A stretch of 64,000 nt of DNA. Source: Proteles cristata cristata. Lineage: Eukaryota > Chordata > Mammalia > Carnivora > Hyaenidae. The stretch covers positions 1 through 64,000 of the forward strand of contig JAESUZ010000764.1 of NCBI GenBank assembly GCA_017311185.1, given 5' to 3'. Positions 24,425 to 34,395 of the stretch are shown here, piece after piece. The notes under the pieces are model-generated. The model was not told the DNA's origin. It saw only the letters and a list, made by a program, of their open reading frames with translations, and ran no database searches. A program made the translations under genes and the position numbers. Position 1 is the stretch's first letter; every line of letters begins with the position of its first letter.

Positions 24425-24590
24425 GCACTTGCTGCGAGCCCTGCTCAGTCTGGGTTTGGGTCCCAGTGCCTCTGCTCAACAGCCATGGGGACCTCAACCT
24501 CCCCATCTGTAAAAAGGGCTGATACTGCATGAGGAACGTTTGCAAGGCACTTAGCACGGTTCCTGGTACAGATAGGTACCAACCAGAGCA
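24425..24590 (+). repeat. MIR relic
   Basis: CCTCAACCTCCCCATCTGT, GCAAGGCACTTAGCACGGTTCC; order matches MIR. Confidence 0.7.
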
Positions 24591-24633
24591 CCAGTGGTGA
24601 AAATTAGCAGGACAGAGAAGACACACTGTACCA

Positions 24634-24833
24634 GGGGCACCTGGGTGGCTCGGTTGGTTGAGCATCAGACTTCAGCTCAGGCCGTGACCTCACGGTTCGT
24701 GGGTTCGAGCCCCGCGTCGCTCTGTGCTGACTGCTCAGAGCCTGGAGCCTGTTTCGGGTTCTGTGTCTCTCTCTGCCTCCCTCTGCTGTCTCTTGGTCTC
24801 TCTCTCAAAGAATAAATACACATTTTTAAAAAA
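24634..24833 (+). mobile_element. CAN-SINE
   Basis: GGGGCACCTGGGTGGCTCGG head, intact B box (GGTTCGTGGGTTCGAGCCCC), with ACACACTGTACC/ACGCACAGTAAC flanks. Confidence 0.94.
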
Positions 24834-25129
24834 CGCACAGTAACAGCTTTGTCTCACGAGCCGGCTGAGTGTGGCACGGAGCCGGCGCCATCGCTGGGAC
24901 CCCAGGAGCCCACGGCGACGGGCGGTTTCGGGTGTGCAAGCTGCAAACGCTGCTGCCCTGGGGAAGGTCGGTCTTCAGGTTCGCAAAGTAGTCACACCGC
25001 CGTCCTGGAGGAACGCTACCCAGGTGTCCCTCCAGTGAGCGTTTCGGAACGAAGCGATACCCCCGCCCCCCACAAGGACCGCAGTTTCAGTAGCGCCTAT
25101 TTCACAGACGGGGAAACAGGAACCCAGAG

Positions 25130-25480
25130 AGGGGACAGCTGAAGGCGGCGCGGCCGGGGACACCGGCAGGGCTGACAGCGACGCTCCCGGCGTCCTCCGG
25201 GACGCGGAGTTTCTGCACCCGGATCAGAGCCTCCGAGAGGAGCCGAGCCCCCGACCCCGCGCCGGGCGCTCGCTCCCGCCGGGCGGGGCGCTGTCCGCCC
25301 CGCGCGGGCTTCCGCGAGAAGGAAAGCGGCAGCGCGGGCCTGCAGCGCCCCCTGGCGTACAGAGCGTCGCCCGCCCGCCCGCGGAGCCGGCTTCTCGGGC
25401 CCTGGACGCCCGCGCAAGGCCTTCCGGCGCGGCTCCGCGGCGCCCGGCTGCAGCCAGCGGTAGGGAAGCAGCCAAGATCG
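25130..25480. promoter_or_regulatory. Orphan CpG island between CCR4 and TRIM71
   Basis: About 350 bp of very high G+C with dense CpG dinucleotides, while surrounding sequence is CpG-poor outside SINEs. No gene start is evident on either strand: the overlapping open frames are compositional. It could be a promoter of a non-coding transcript, an enhancer or insulator, or the missing first exon/promoter of a neighbour. Confidence 0.65.
25342..25357 (-). promoter_or_regulatory. CTCF consensus site in the CpG island
   Basis: Read on the minus strand the sequence is CGCCAGGGGGCGCTGC, which matches the CTCF core (CCAGGGGGCGCT) at every core position. Occupancy cannot be judged from sequence. Confidence 0.6.
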
Positions 25481-26133
25481 GGCGTCAGGCCCGCTCTTAA
25501 GTTTAAAACGCGGGAAGGCTGCCCCGCAGGGCCACCCAGGGCGGTGCACCCGGGGACAGTAACAAGCTGGGGCGCTAGGGGACAGCTTATGTTTGACAAG
25601 CCGAGTGAGCCAGTTCGTTTTCATGGGTTCTCTGTCGAGTGGGTAATGTGGACAATCGGGGGCCCTAGGCCGTCCCGAGTGCTCTGGCACCTGGTCTGGC
25701 ACCGGGCGATGAGGACCGGTGAACAGGGGCCCCAGAACAGAGGCGCTGAAAAGGAGGTGCCTGCGCACAAAGGGGGACTGGCTGGCCTCCAGCCGGGGCC
25801 TCAAAACTGGATCAGGACAGCACTTAAAACAAGCCAACTTACAGGGGAGGTCTGGGGACACGGACGAGACTTTGATGAGGAGAGAAAACGGCAAACCATT
25901 AAGTTACAAACTGATCTTTAACGAGATGACTGAAAATCCCTGCACATTCGACTATTAGAAAACCCACTGTCATGTAACCTGGCATATATCATAATGGAAA
26001 ATGGAAAACGCTTGTAACTGAACAAAAATAAAATATCACTTATCCAGAATTGTGGTGGGCAGCTGAAGCCATCCTGAGAGGCTAATTCAGTCCTTAAGTG
26101 TTTGTACCAGAAGATGAGAAAGGATGAAAAGTT

Positions 26134-26348
26134 GGGGCGCCTGGGTGGCTTAGTCGGTTACGCGTCCGACTTTCGCTTAGGTCATGATCTCGCGGTTCAT
26201 GGGTTCGAGCCCCGCTTCGGGCTCTGTGCTGCCAGCTCAGAGCCTGGAGCCTGTTTCAGAGTCTGTGACTCCCTCTCTCTCTGACCCACCCTTGTTCACG
26301 CCGTCTCTCTCTCTCCTACAAATAAATAAAACATTAAAAAAAAAAAAA
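26134..26348 (+). mobile_element. CAN-SINE, young subfamily
   Basis: Perfect AGGATGAAAAGT duplications at 26121-26132 and 26349-26360. Confidence 0.97.
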
Positions 26349-26369
26349 AGGATGAAAAGTAAGGAGAAC

Positions 26370-27185
26370 TGTCCAAATGGAAAAAGAAACAGTAGAAATA
26401 TGAATTGCAGAATAAACTCAAACATGGTATTGAGGAAATAAACAATAAATAAAAAGGCAGAAATTAAACAACATTTGGAAGTAACATAAAGTCAATCCAG
26501 TGTTTGAAAACATAAACAAAACTGACAAACCTCTAGGAAGAAAGGTAAAGGAAAAAAAGGAAACAATCTTGGAATATCAAGGGAGATATAAATACAGAGC
26601 AGTGATTAGAAGGATAAGAAACATTATGAAAGATATTATGAATTTGAAAACTTAGATAAAATGCATAAATTCCTAGAAACTTACTTACCAAAATTGGCTC
26701 AAAAATAAATACAAAATCTGGCCGCCTGGGTGGCTTAGCCGGTTAAGCGCCCGACTTTCGCTTAGGTCATGATCTCGCGGTTTGTGGGTTCGAGCCCCGC
26801 GTCGGGCTCTGTGCTGACTGCCAGCTCAGAGCCTGGAGCCTGTTTCAGAGTCTGTGACTCCCTCTCTCTCTGACCCTCCCCTGCTCACGCTGTCTCTCTC
26901 TCTCTCTCTCCCTCCTAGAAATAAAAAAAAACATTTTAAAAATAAAATAAATACAAAATCTGACATAATTGTTTTATATTGAGTCAGCACTTTAAATGCT
27001 TTAGCACAAAAACAAAGTTAAAAAACTTCAAGACAGAATTTTACAGGCAAATTCTACAGTCAAGGTACATATAATTCTACTCTGATGTGTCTTCCTCCCC
27101 TCCCCCTGCCATAATTACAAAAATAAAAATGCTCCTAAAATCATTTTATGAAGTTAGCCTAACCAAACTGTATGAAAAAAATAAA
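26370..27185 (+). mobile_element. Decayed LINE-1 ORF2 fragment
   Basis: Phrases such as AAACTGACAAACCTCTAGGAAG, GCATAAATTCCTAGAAAC and TTTTACAGGCAAATTCTAC correspond to old L1 ORF2. No frame is preserved. A SINE lies inside it at 26721-26943. Confidence 0.65.
26721..26943 (+). mobile_element. CAN-SINE, young subfamily, inside L1 ORF2 relic
   Basis: Perfect 19-bp duplications beginning AAAATAAATACAAAATC at 26702-26720 and 26944-26962. Confidence 0.97.
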
Positions 27186-27210
27186 AGTACTCAGATTTTA
27201 TTATTTTTTT

Positions 27211-27400
27211 AATGACCTGAGCTGAAGTCAGATCTCACAGTTCGTGAGTTCGACTCCGGCGTCGGGCTCTGTGCTGACAGCTAGCTCTGAGCCTGGAGCC
27301 TATTTCAGATTCTGTGTCTCCCTCTCTCTCTGACCCTCCCCTGCTCATGCTGTCTCTCTCTCAGAAATAAATAAAACATTTAAAATTTAAAAATAATAAT
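27211..27400 (+). mobile_element. CAN-SINE with 5' inversion junction
   Basis: Starts with an antisense segment (AATGACCTGAGCTGAAGTCA) that switches at about 27231 to the sense B-box region and body. Confidence 0.85.
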
Positions 27401-27410
27401 AAAATAAAAT

Positions 27411-27595
27411 TTTCTTAAGTTTTTTTCATTTATTTACTTATTTAGAGAGAGAGAGAGAGCATGAGCGGAGGAGGGTCAGAGAGAAAGAGGAGAAAAGAAT
27501 TCCAGACTCCCAGCTGTTAGCACAGAGCCTGATGTGGGGCTCAATCCCATGAACGGCAAGACCATGACCTGAGCCAAATACACAAACCACTGAAT
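27411..27595 (-). mobile_element. CAN-SINE, diverged
   Basis: (GA)n, GAGCGGAGGAGGGTCAG and a decayed tRNA-like half. Confidence 0.85.
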
Positions 27596-27631
27596 CCTGT
27601 CTCTGGAATAACCAATTATCTTCTTTCTACC

Positions 27632-27800
27632 TTTTTTTAAAGTTGATTTATTTATTTTGAAAGAGAGAGAGAGTGCACACTCTTGGGGAATGACAGAAAG
27701 ACAGGGAGAGAGAGAGAAAATCACAAGTAGGCTCTTGATCTCAGGGTCATGAGTTCAAGCACCACGTTGGATGCAGAGATGACTTAAATATTTTTTAAAA
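27632..27800 (-). mobile_element. CAN-SINE antisense fragment joined to a sense fragment
   Basis: Antisense (GA)n half to about 27730, then the sense-oriented phrase CTTGATCTCAGGGTCATGAG and an A-rich tail. Confidence 0.65.
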
Positions 27801-28207
27801 ACAAAAAATAAATAAAGGTTACAGATCAGTCTTTCTTTTTCCCTTTCTCTTTATTAAATCTATCAGAGCACTGAGGAAGAGCTCAACAAAGAAAAAAATC
27901 ATATCCACTGACCTTAGCATCTATCTCTATATCATCTTAAGCCTTCTTTTTATTGCATTTTTTGTCTGCTGCACAGAGAAAAGGTTTTGAATTTTATTTA
28001 TAAAACGTCAAGTTTTCATGATAAAAATCATGGATGATCCTGGAAGGCATGAGATGCAACAATGGAATCAAATATTTGTAAACATTTATTTCTGCAATAA
28101 AACCAACCAAATAAAACAAGAATAAACTGTATAATTTTGGAAGGTAAGGAAATGAGATAGAATTAAAATATTGTTCAATAATAAAATATAAAACAGGAGC
28201 TCTCTCA

Positions 28208-28435
28208 GGGCGCCTGAGTTGAGTGTCCGACTTTGGCCCAGGTCATGATTTTGTGGTCACTTCCTTGTGGTCATGATCGTGAGTTCGAGCCCCACATTGG
28301 GCTCTGTGCTGATGGCTCAGTGCTTGGAGCCTGCTTCAGATTCTGGGTCTCCCTCTCTCTGTGTACCTCCCCCACTCACGCTCTCTCTCTCTCTCTCTCT
28401 CTCTAAAATAAATAAACATTAAAAAAAATTAAAGC
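28208..28435 (+). mobile_element. CAN-SINE, first of three tandem copies
   Basis: Older type, with a duplicated TTGTGGTCA-like stretch in the head, long (TC)n. Confidence 0.92.
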
Positions 28436-28652
28436 GGGGCGCCTGGGTGGCTTAGTCGGTTGAGCGTCCGACTTTCGCTTGGGTCATGATCTCGCGGTTC
28501 GTGGGTTCGAGCCCCGCGCGGGCTCTGTGCTGACTGCCAGCTCGGAGCCTGAGCCTGTTTCGGTCTGTGACTCCCTCTCTCTGACCTCCTGCTCACGCTG
28601 TCTGTCTCTCTCTTTCCTAGAAATAAATTAAAAAAAAAAAAAATTAAAAGCA
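28436..28652 (+). mobile_element. CAN-SINE, second of three, young subfamily
   Basis: Near-consensus head, abutting the tail of the previous copy. Confidence 0.95.
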
Positions 28653-28858
28653 GGGGTGCCTGGGTGGCTTAGTCAGTTAAGCATCCGACTTCAGCTCATG
28701 GTCATGATCTCGCGGTTCGTGGGTTCGAGCCCCGCGTCAGCTTCTGTGCTGACAGCTCAGAGCCTGGAGCCTGTTTCAGATTCTGTGTTTCCCTCTCTCT
28801 CTGCCTCTTCCTGCTCATACTCTGTCTCTCTCTCAAAAATAAACATTTTTAAAAATTC
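28653..28858 (+). mobile_element. CAN-SINE, third of three
   Basis: GGGGTGCCTGGGTGGCTTAG head, GACAGCTCAGAGCC body of the older type. Confidence 0.94.
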
Positions 28859-28916
28859 TTTTAATAAATAATTAACTAATTAAAAATTAAAAACAAAAAA
28901 GTCCCAAAACCCAGGA

Positions 28917-29300
28917 GCTCTCTCCTTTTTTCCGCCATCTTGGTGCCTGCTCCTCGCCACGTCTTCTCACAAGACTTTCAGGATCGAGCCATTCCTGGCC
29001 AAGAAACAAAAACAGATTTGTCCCATTCCCCAGGGGATTCAGATGAAAACTGGGAGTAGAATCGGGTACAATTCCAAGAAGAGGCATTGGCGAAGAGCCC
29101 GGCTGGGGATGAGGGACCTCACGTGAGACGGCGCCCATGTTCGTGCTGCATGAAGGTCACGGGCTCGTGTCCTATCGTTCTGTAAACGTCACCACTACCT
29201 GAGCAGCAGACATGTTTTATCGGGAAATGACTTGCCTCCATTACTATGCTCCTGCACCAGTAGGTTGGTTCAGTAATAAATATGTGAGAATTTTGGTTTG
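28917..29300 (+). pseudogene. RPL39: RPL39 processed pseudogene
   Basis: Intronless copy of ribosomal protein L39 mRNA. A 5'UTR-like pyrimidine stretch with CCGCCATCTTGG precedes 51 uninterrupted codons at 28959-29111 ([29 protein letters not shown]). The start codon is ACG and the stop codon position (29112-29114) reads AGG, so neither end works. Substitutions include KR to EP, NR to IC and W to G. A 3'UTR remnant ends with AATAAA at 29275-29280, followed about 20 nt later by an A-rich tail. There are no indels in the coding part, which suggests a moderately young insertion. Confidence 0.9.
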
Positions 29301-29368
29301 AAAAAAATAAATAAAAATAAATAAATAATAAACGAGAAAATGATCAAAACTAAAGTGTTCCACATTTT

Positions 29369-29583
29369 TTTAATGTTTATTCTGAGAGAACATGAGAGCA
29401 GCGGAGAGGCAGAGGGAGAGAGAGGGAGACAGAGAGAGAGAGAGAGAGAGAGAGAATCCCAAGCAGGCTCCTCACCACCAGTAAAAAGCCCGCCATGGGA
29501 CTTGGACCCACGAACCATGAGATTATGATCTGAGTCGAAATCAAGAGTTGGGTGCTCAACTGACTGAGCCTCCTAGGTGCCCC
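29369..29583 (-). mobile_element. CAN-SINE downstream of RPL39 pseudogene
   Basis: Perfect 18-bp duplications TAAAGTGTTCCACATTTT at 29351-29368 and 29584-29601. Confidence 0.95.
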
Positions 29584-29686
29584 TAAAGTGTTCCACATTT
29601 TAAAAGTCTTATATTAAAACTTTATGAGTTAACCTTGTTGTTTAAAGTTTAAGGGAAAACTCTAAAAGGACAAAATATAATTTTAT

Positions 29687-29877
29687 TTTTTTATTTTTGA
29701 GAGAGAGAGACCAAGCAGGGGAGGGGCAGAGGCGGAGGGAGAGAGAGAATCCCAAGCAGGCTCTGCACGGTCAGCCCAGAGCCCAATGTGGAGCTCGAAC
29801 TCACAAACCATGAGATCATGACCTGAGCTGAAAATCAGGAGTCGGATGTTTAACCGACTGAGCCACCCAGGTGCCCC
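29687..29877 (-). mobile_element. CAN-SINE
   Basis: (GA)n to CCACCCAGGTGCCCC, with AATATAATTTT on both sides. Confidence 0.94.
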
Positions 29878-29934
29878 TAGAATATAATTTTTCAAATAAA
29901 AAAATAATATAAAGAATAAAAGTGTCTCAATTCA

Positions 29935-30160
29935 GGGTGCCTCGGTGGCTCAACCGATTAAGCATCTGACTTCAGCTCACGTCATAATCTCATGGTTCAT
30001 GGGTTGGAGTCTGCATGGAGTGAGCTTGTGGTCAGCTCCACTTCTCTCCTTCCCTCTCTTTCTCTCTCCCTCCCTCTCTCTCTGCCCCTCCATGACTAGT
30101 ACTCTCTCTCTCTCTCAGAATAAGTAAAGATTTTTAAAAATTAAAAAATAAATATTTTAA
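29935..30160 (+). mobile_element. CAN-SINE
   Basis: Perfect 17-bp duplications AAAAGTGTCTCAATTCA at 29918-29934 and 30161-30177. Confidence 0.95.
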
Positions 30161-30177
30161 AAAAGTGTCTCAATTCA

Positions 30178-30834
30178 AAAGTAGTTATCACTACTTAAAA
30201 GACTGAATATTCTATGGTATTTCTTTTCTGTCTCACACATTAGAAGTTAAAGCCCATGAGCGCCAGGGTCTTTGTTTCTCTGTTAGCTAGTACATACCTC
30301 GCCATATCCAGCATCTACTACAATGTCATACATGGAAAATAGATGAAATTATTTGCTGAATGAACACATTACAGTATGATACAGAATGAACACATATTGT
30401 ATCGAGAAATAATCTGGTAAAATTTGTTCTTCCTAAGAAAACAACACAAAACCCTTAAGTGTAAGGGTGATCGCTGGTTAATTTATGTGTCAGATTGAAA
30501 GAATGGTGACAATGCAATTGCACAATATGGGAACGGCTAAGTAAACTGAGGAACACTCGATGAACCACCGTTCATATAGGCATGAAAGTTGTTTGGGAAG
30601 ACAAGGTGGTGAGAAACGAAAATGGGTGACTTATCAGAGGTGACAAAGCAGGGCTTATGTCTAGGGTCCCAACAATGTGACGTAAGCTGATGAACTAGGA
30701 ATGGTTGAGCATTCACCTTAAATCCACGTTGCCACCGTAGTTCTCCTGTGCCAGGACATTTGAGAACACTCCAAGATAAAGAAGTGCTACCTAACATAAA
30801 ACAAAATGGATTTTTAATCAAAAAACATTTTCCA
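30178..30834. other. Intergenic sequence with an old dispersed repeat
   Basis: Near 30245-30360 there is a run like AGCCCATGAGCGCCAGGGTC followed by TTGCTGAATGAAC, resembling an old mammalian interspersed repeat (family not resolved). Nothing coding. Confidence 0.5.
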
Positions 30835-31018
30835 GGGGCTCCTGGGTGGCTCAGTTGGTTAAGCATCTGACTCTTGACTTCAGCTAAGGTTCATCTCATG
30901 GTTCATGGGTTCGAGCCCTGAGTGGGGCTCTGCTGACAGTATTAAGCCTACTTGGGATTCTCTGTCTCTCTCTCTGCCCCTCCCCACCTCTCTCTCTCAA
31001 AATAAATAAATTTAAAAA
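30835..31018 (+). mobile_element. CAN-SINE
   Basis: GGGGCTCCTGGGTGGCTCAG head, (TC)n, AAAATAAATAAATTT tail. Confidence 0.93.
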
Positions 31019-31062
31019 CCACTTTTCATACTTGATCAATGGTACTTCAAAACAGTATGTAG

Positions 31063-31293
31063 AGGGGCACCTGGGTGGCTTAGTCGGTTAAGCGTCCGAC
31101 TATAGCTTAGGTCATGATCTCGCGGTTCGTGGGTTTGAGCCCCGCGTTGGGCTCTGTGCTGACTGCCAGCTCAGAGCCTGGAGCCTGTTTCAGAGTTGTG
31201 ACTCCCTCTCTCTCTGACCCTCCCCTGCTCATGCTGTCTCTCTCTCTCTCTCCTAGAAATAAATAAAACATTAAAAATCAAAAAAAAAAGATT
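31063..31293 (+). mobile_element. CAN-SINE, young subfamily
   Basis: CAAAACAGTATGTA is present on both sides (about 31048 and 31297). Confidence 0.96.
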
Positions 31294-31311
31294 GCTCAAA
31301 ACAGTATGTAC

Positions 31312-31428
31312 AGAGGTGCCTAGGTGGTTTGGTCAGCAGAGCATAGGGCTCTTGATCATGGGTTTGCAAGTTCGGTCCCCACACTGGATGGATTGGATAA
31401 CTTAAAAAAATTAAAATCTTTAAAAAAG
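31312..31428 (+). mobile_element. Old CAN-SINE
   Basis: AGGTGCCTAGGTGGTTTGG head and GGTCCCCACACTGGATGG, no TC tract. Confidence 0.75.
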
Positions 31429-31479
31429 TTATGTAGAAAATATTAAATTTTGCTCTTTTCTGAAAATATTTAAATTTTT

Positions 31480-31673
31480 TTGATGTTTATTTTTGAGAGA
31501 GACAGAGACAGAGCACAAGCTGGGGAGGGGCAGAGAGAGGGAGACAGAATTTGAAGCAGGCTCCAGGCTTTGAGCTGTCAGCACAGAGCCCAAAGTAGGA
31601 CTCGAACCCATGAACCGTGAGATCATGACCTAAGCCAGTCGAAAGCTTAACCGGCTGAGCCACCCAGGTGCCC
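31480..31673 (-). mobile_element. CAN-SINE
   Basis: Duplications TGAAAATATTTAAATTTT at about 31461-31478 and 31675-31692. Confidence 0.95.
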
Positions 31674-31794
31674 CTGAAAATATTTAAATTTTAATAACAC
31701 AAAATGATGGTGAAGATATTGTCAAGCAAAAAATGTTAGTGTGTGTCTGCATGTGTGTTAGACATGCACTTATGTGAGTGTGTGCCTGAATGCA

Positions 31795-32647
31795 TAGTTT
31801 TGGGGACAAAAATTATCCCATGAGTGAAAAGATAGTTGCAAATGACATATCAGATAAAGGGTTAATATCCAAAATCTATAAGGAACTCACCAAACTCCAC
31901 ACCCAAAAAACAAACAACCCAGTGAAGAAATGGGCAGGAGATATGAACAGACACTTCTCCAAAGAGGACATCCAGATGGCCAACAGACATGAAACGATGC
32001 TCAGCATCCCTCCTCGTCAGGGAAATACAAATCAAAACCACACTGAGATACCACCTCACACCAGTCAGAGTGGCTAAAATGAGCCAATCAGAGAACTCTA
32101 GATGCTGGCGAAGATGTGGAGAAACGGGCACCCTCCTACACTGTTGGTGGGAATGTAAACCGGTACAGCCCCTCTGGAAAATAGTGTGGAGGTCTTCAAA
32201 AATTAATATTTTAGAGGGCGCCTGGGTGGCTTAGTTGGCTAAGCGTCCGACTTTCGCTTAGGTCATGATCTCGCAGTTCGTGGGTTTGAGCCCCGGATCG
32301 GGCTCTGTGCTGACAGCTAGCTCAGAGCCTGGAATCTGTTTCAGAGTCTGTGACTGCCTCTCTCTCTGACCCTCCCCTGCTCATGCTGTCTTTCTCTCTT
32401 TCCTAGAAATAAAACATTAAAAAATAATTAACACTAGAACTCCCCTATGACCCAGCAATAGCACTGCTAGGAATTTACCCAAGGGATACGGGAGTGCTGA
32501 TGCACAGGGGCACATGGACCCCAATGTTCATAGCAGCACTCTCCACAATAGCCAAACATGGAAAGAGGCTAAGTGTCCACCAATGGATGAATGGATCAAG
32601 AAGATGTGGTTTATCTATACCACGGAATACTACATGGCAATGAGAAA
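31795..32647 (+). mobile_element. LINE-1 3' region, truncated by the assembly gap
   Basis: Typical L1 sequence: GATAAAGGGTTAATATCC, CAGTGAAGAAATGGGCAGGAG, GAAATACAAATCAAAACCAC, GTTGGTGGGAATGTAAAC and ACCCAGCAATAGCACTGC. A young SINE interrupts it at 32216-32428. It stops at the N-run inside the CGGAATACTACATGGCAATGAG segment, so the distal few hundred bases are absent. Confidence 0.92.
32216..32428 (+). mobile_element. CAN-SINE, young subfamily, inside L1
   Basis: Full-length copy interrupting the L1 fragment left of the gap; A/T-rich duplications flank it. Confidence 0.95.
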
Positions 32648-32747
32648 NNNNNNNNNNNNNNNNNNNNNNNNNNNNNNNNNNNNNNNNNNNNNNNNNNNNN
32701 NNNNNNNNNNNNNNNNNNNNNNNNNNNNNNNNNNNNNNNNNNNNNNN
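32648..32747. other. Assembly gap of exactly 100 N
   Basis: 100 consecutive N, the usual placeholder for a gap of unknown size. LINE-1 sequence runs into its left edge and does not resume on the right, so real sequence is missing. Confidence 0.98.
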
Positions 32748-32775
32748 TAAAATGAAGTCATTTTAAAAGTATGTC

Positions 32776-32948
32776 AGGGCCACTGGCTGGCTCAATCAGT
32801 TAAGCATCCACTTTTGATTTTGGCTTTGGCTCAGGTCATGATCTCAAGGTCGAGCCCTGTGTTGGGCTCCGCCTGGGCGTGGAACATACTTGAGATTCTC
32901 TCTCTCCTTCTCCCTCTGCCCCTCCCCAGCTCACTCTTTCTCAAAAAA
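32776..32948 (+). mobile_element. CAN-SINE, just right of the gap
   Basis: AAAAGTATGTCA before and AAAAGTATGTTA after. Confidence 0.9.
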
Positions 32949-33567
32949 AAAAGTATGTTATTTTTCTTGATTTTATGTAAAGGGCCATCGAATAAGATTA
33001 TCTTTCTTCAAGCTTAATTTCCTGTGTTCACTGAATTTCCATCCTCCCCAGGCAGCCTCTGGGCCATTTCCACAAAGGGACCTCCTCCTCTGTGGTTATG
33101 CCTCCTATAAAAAAATACACTGTTGTCTTTTTGTATATAAATTTATGGGTTTCATTTTCTCATAATGGACCTTCTATATCTTTTTTTTTTTTTTAATTCC
33201 GGTATAGTTAATGTACAATGTTATATCAGTTGCGGGTGTACAATCTACTCAGAGCTCGTCATGGTAAGTGTACTCTTTAATAATCCTCATCACCTGGTTC
33301 ACCCATTCCCCCTCAGTCCCCTCTGGTAACCATCAATTTGTTCTCTATAGTTAAGTGTTTGGTTCTTGGTTTCTCTTTCTCTTTTTTTCCCCTTTATTTT
33401 GTTTGTTAAATTCTACATATGAATGAAATCATATGGTATTTGTCTTTCTCTGACTAATTATTTGCTTAGCATTATACTCTCTAGATCTATCCGAGTTATT
33501 GCAAATGGCAAGATTCATTCTTTTTTATGGTTAACGTTCCATTATATGTATATACCACCTCTTTTTT

Positions 33568-33680
33568 TTTTACATTTTTATTTATTACTTAAGTACTCTC
33601 CACACCCAACATGGAGTTCAAACTCATGACCCTGAAATCAAGAGTCACATCCTCCACTGTCTGAGCCAGCCACACACCCT
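33568..33680 (-). mobile_element. Old CAN-SINE in antisense L1
   Basis: AAGTACTCTCCACACCCAAC and GTTCAAACTCATGACCCTG. Confidence 0.8.
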
Positions 33681-34182
33681 ATATCACATTTCTTTTATCC
33701 AATCATTATTCTAGGGACATTTGGGCTGCTTCCATAATTTGGCTATTGTAAATAAGGCTGCTATAAACATAGGGGTACATGTATCCTTTCAAATTAGTGT
33801 TTTTGTATTACTGGATCATATGGTAGTTCTATTTTTAATTTTTTGACGAACCTCCATATTGTTTTCCACAGTGGCTGCACCAGTTTGCATTCCCACCAAC
33901 AGTGCACAAGGATTCCTTTTTCTCCACATCCTTACCAACACTTGTTGTTTCTTGTGTTTTTGATTTTAGCCATTCTGACAGGTGTGAAGTGATATCTCAT
34001 TGTGGTTTTGATCTGCATTTCCTGATGAGTGATGTTGAGCATTTTCTCATGTGTCTGTTGGCCATCTGAATAGCTTCTTTGGAGAAATGCCTATTCATGT
34101 CTTCTGCCCATTTTTAAATTGGATTATTTGGGGGTTTTTTGATGTTGAGTTTTATAAGTTCTTTAAATATTTTGGATACTAA

Positions 34183-34395
34183 AATTATTTTTAATGTTTA
34201 TTATTTATTTTTTGAGAGTGAGAGAGCAGGCAGGGAAGGGGCAGAGAGAGACAGAAGGAGACAGAATCCGAAGCAGGCTCCAGGCTCCAAGCTGTCAGCA
34301 CAGAGCCTGACATGGGGCTCGAAGTCACGAACTGTGAGATCTTGACCTGAGCCAAAGTCAGACACTTAACCGACTGGTCCATCCAGGCACCCCTA
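34183..34395 (-). mobile_element. CAN-SINE in antisense L1
   Basis: GATACTAA duplicated at 34175-34182 and 34396-34403. Confidence 0.94.

Larger units (their letters stand above)
23430..25129. other. GC-rich intergenic sequence
   Basis: Open frames of up to 327 codons occur on both strands at about 23.5-24.2 kb, but one runs through a SINE and none resembles a protein. This is compositional. Confidence 0.55.

Noticed and set aside
25097..25894. 265-codon minus-strand open frame over the CpG island
   Set aside because: Arg/Pro/Ala-rich translation typical of CpG islands. No domain, no splice context.
31790..32234. Short open frames in the L1 left of the gap
   Set aside because: They are untranslated L1 3' sequence and truncated by a SINE; not intact ORF1 or ORF2.
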